Of a stretch of 64,000 nucleotides of DNA, positions 62,848 through 64,000 are shown piece after piece. The position numbers were made by a program, and so were the translations under genes. Every line of letters starts with the position of its first letter. The first letter of the stretch is position 1. The stretch is from CAWINY01 sp963837635 (GTDB lineage: Bacteria > Acidobacteriota > Terriglobia > Terriglobales > Acidobacteriaceae), in contig CAWINY010000003.1 in NCBI GenBank assembly GCA_963837635.1, positions 496,001 through 560,000 of the forward strand. Reading direction: 5' to 3'. The notes under the pieces are model-generated. The model did no database searches. It was not told the DNA's origin and worked only from the letters and a program-made list of their open reading frames with translations.

Positions 62848-63705
62848 ATGGGATTTTCTGAGTTCATCCGTGAACGTCAGTTCCTCTCGAATGTCTCACC
62901 GTCAACGCTGGAGTGGTACAAGCACAGCTTCAAATGGCTGCCCACAGAGTCGCCCACGCAAGATGAGTTGAAAGCCGCCGTGTTGCGGATGCGCGAAAAA
63001 GGCCTGAAGGCCACGGGCTGCAATTCGGCAATCCGAGCCATCAACACCTACGTACATTGGGCCAACGCAGGCCCCGATGTGAAATGCAGTCCCGCTTGCA
63101 AGCATCCCAAGATTGCCCAACTGAAAGAGCCTCAGCTCGTATTGCCCACGTTCACTGAGCAACAAATCCGGCTGCTTGTGTCGTGGAAGCCCAAGGGCAA
63201 ATATCAACAGCGCTTGCATCTGCTCATCCTGTTCCTGCTTGATACGGGCTGCCGCATCACAGAGGCCCTCACTTTGCGCGTTGCCGACATTGACTCTGAA
63301 AATCTGCTTGTCACGTTGGATGGGAAGGGTCGCAAGCAGCGAGTTGTCCCCTTCAGTTTCGAGTTGCGAAAAGCGATGTTTCGCTACCGCAAGGAATCGA
63401 ATCGCACGCCGGACCATCTGCTTTTTGCCAACCGCACGCAAACGAGATTGGGACGCAGGAATGTGTTGCGGGACGTGAAGCTGCTATGCCGGAGACTCGG
63501 ATTCACACCTCCGGCTCGCACCCTCCACGCATTCCGGCACACTTTCGCGGTGAACTATCTCCGGCGCGGCGGGTCCGTGTTTCACTTGCAAAAGGTGCTT
63601 GGGCATTCCACGCTGGAGATGACGCGCCGGTATGCAAACCTTGGGACGGCGGACCTTCAGGCCGTGCATGAGCGGGTGAGTCTGCTTTCACGCGGTTGCA
63701 ATTGA
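62848..63705 (+). CDS. Tyrosine recombinase / integrase
   Basis: The 285-aa protein has an N-terminal SAM-like core-binding domain (about 1-105) and a catalytic domain with the full set: Arg in DTGCRITEALTL, Lys in GKGRKQRVVPF, H-x-x-R in LHAFRHTFAVNYL, His in LGHSTLEMT and Tyr in RRYANLG. GGAGA precedes ATG 62848. It could be the integrase of an element inserted next to tRNA-Pro, or a XerCD-like enzyme acquired with one. Confidence 0.93.
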   Translation: MGFSEFIRERQFLSNVSPSTLEWYKHSFKWLPTESPTQDELKAAVLRMREKGLKATGCNSAIRAINTYVHWANAGPDVKCSPACKHPKIAQLKEPQLVLPTFTEQQIRLLVSWKPKGKYQQRLHLLILFLLDTGCRITEALTLRVADIDSENLLVTLDGKGRKQRVVPFSFELRKAMFRYRKESNRTPDHLLFANRTQTRLGRRNVLRDVKLLCRRLGFTPPARTLHAFRHTFAVNYLRRGGSVFHLQKVLGHSTLEMTRRYANLGTADLQAVHERVSLLSRGCN

Positions 63706-64000
63706 GTCAAGTGAAGAAACTCTTCAGTTGTTCGCCTTCTTTTCACGCGCGATAGTCACAGCAGCACAGAACATCGTGCTTGGAGCCGACGAACGGGGCC
63801 GCTGTCCTTCACAGGATGGCGGCCTTTCACAATAGGTGCACCCCTGCCTGATTTGCTAGCGATGCGCCTACGGGCTTCTAAACGCAAGCACGGGCCACTC
63901 TGGATGAAGAAATTCTCGGATGCCATCAGGACAATTTCGGGAACTCAACAACATTTCCCGCGCGCCGGGCTCGCCGGATGCGCCGGGCTCTTCGCTGCGC
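63706..64000. other. Right-edge region after the integrase
   Basis: Apart from the hairpin at 63797-63827, no gene or repeat of the flanking tRNA is recognised in these 295 bp. Confidence 0.4.
63797..63827 (+). terminator. Terminator-like hairpin after the integrase gene
   Basis: GGCCGCTGTCCT (63797-63808) pairs with AGGATGGCGGCC (63813-63824), all positions paired if two G-U pairs are allowed, with a TCAC loop and a TTT tail. It lies 91 bp after the integrase stop. Confidence 0.6.

Noticed and set aside
1..64000. CRISPR array or rRNA operon
   Set aside because: No regularly spaced short direct repeats and no rRNA-like sequence were seen anywhere in the window.

Overview
The window looks like a GC-rich soil or sediment Acidobacteriota chromosome. 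Two large Oar-type TonB-dependent receptors with an N-terminal carboxypeptidase-regulatory domain, a FecR protein with a Trp-rich region, an ECF sigma factor followed by a membrane Ser/Thr kinase with TPR-like repeats, and short palindromes scattered between genes all fit that phylum. This is inferred from gene content only; no rRNA gene is present.

Layout. 1-3480: a short-chain dehydrogenase cut by the window edge, then a two-gene operon for an ATP-driven double-cubane reductase and its activase. 3680-12060: FecR protein, JAMM protease, ComM-type ATPase, a secreted Pro-rich protein, a Bcp peroxiredoxin interrupted by an in-frame TGA at its peroxidatic position (a probable selenoprotein), and a FetAB-type ABC exporter. 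12150-21890: MutS2 carrying a repeat insertion, DUF1330 protein, NnrS-like membrane protein, a 76-aa protein with an unusual leader, PilZ protein, CheY-like regulator, PruA and an ACT-malic enzyme. 22080-24720: an AT-rich membrane-protein gene, a higBA toxin-antitoxin pair flanked by direct repeats, and dinB. 24950-32740: two Oar-like receptors separated by an intact IS630 element. 32810-40160: a broken DUF438-hemerythrin-PAS gene and, divergently, a barrel-like protein followed by a compact nitrate-to-ammonium operon (napA, tetraheme cytochrome, nrfH, nrfA) ending in a strong terminator. 40180-47550: AmpG-type permease, NtrC-family regulator with an altered Walker B motif, a Cys-rich protein, ECF sigma and kinase. 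47786-48954: IS5 element. 49190-60550: complete Tad (Flp) pilus locus. 60770-64000: EAL-HDOD protein, a frameshifted gene, tRNA-Pro and a tyrosine recombinase.

How the genes work together. NapA would reduce nitrate to nitrite in the periplasm and NrfHA would carry nitrite to ammonium; NrfH is the only quinol-oxidising subunit seen and may feed both. NnrS-like and hemerythrin genes suit a cell that meets nitric oxide, and two TGAC-N4-GTCA palindromes between the DUF438 gene and the nitrate cluster are candidate operators for a Crp-Fnr-type sensor. The Tad genes cover pilin, peptidase, CpaB, secretin, TadZ, ATPase, platform proteins and minor pilins.

The most notable observations are the UGA-containing Bcp with a hairpin just downstream, the hybrid Nap-Nrf operon with a CxxCH-type NrfA, the double-cubane reductase pair, the 76-aa gene with a 14-bp leader stem and an 11-nt match to the anti-Shine-Dalgarno sequence, the cpaB gene that lacks any standard start codon where one is expected, and a palindromic repeat inserted in frame in mutS2.
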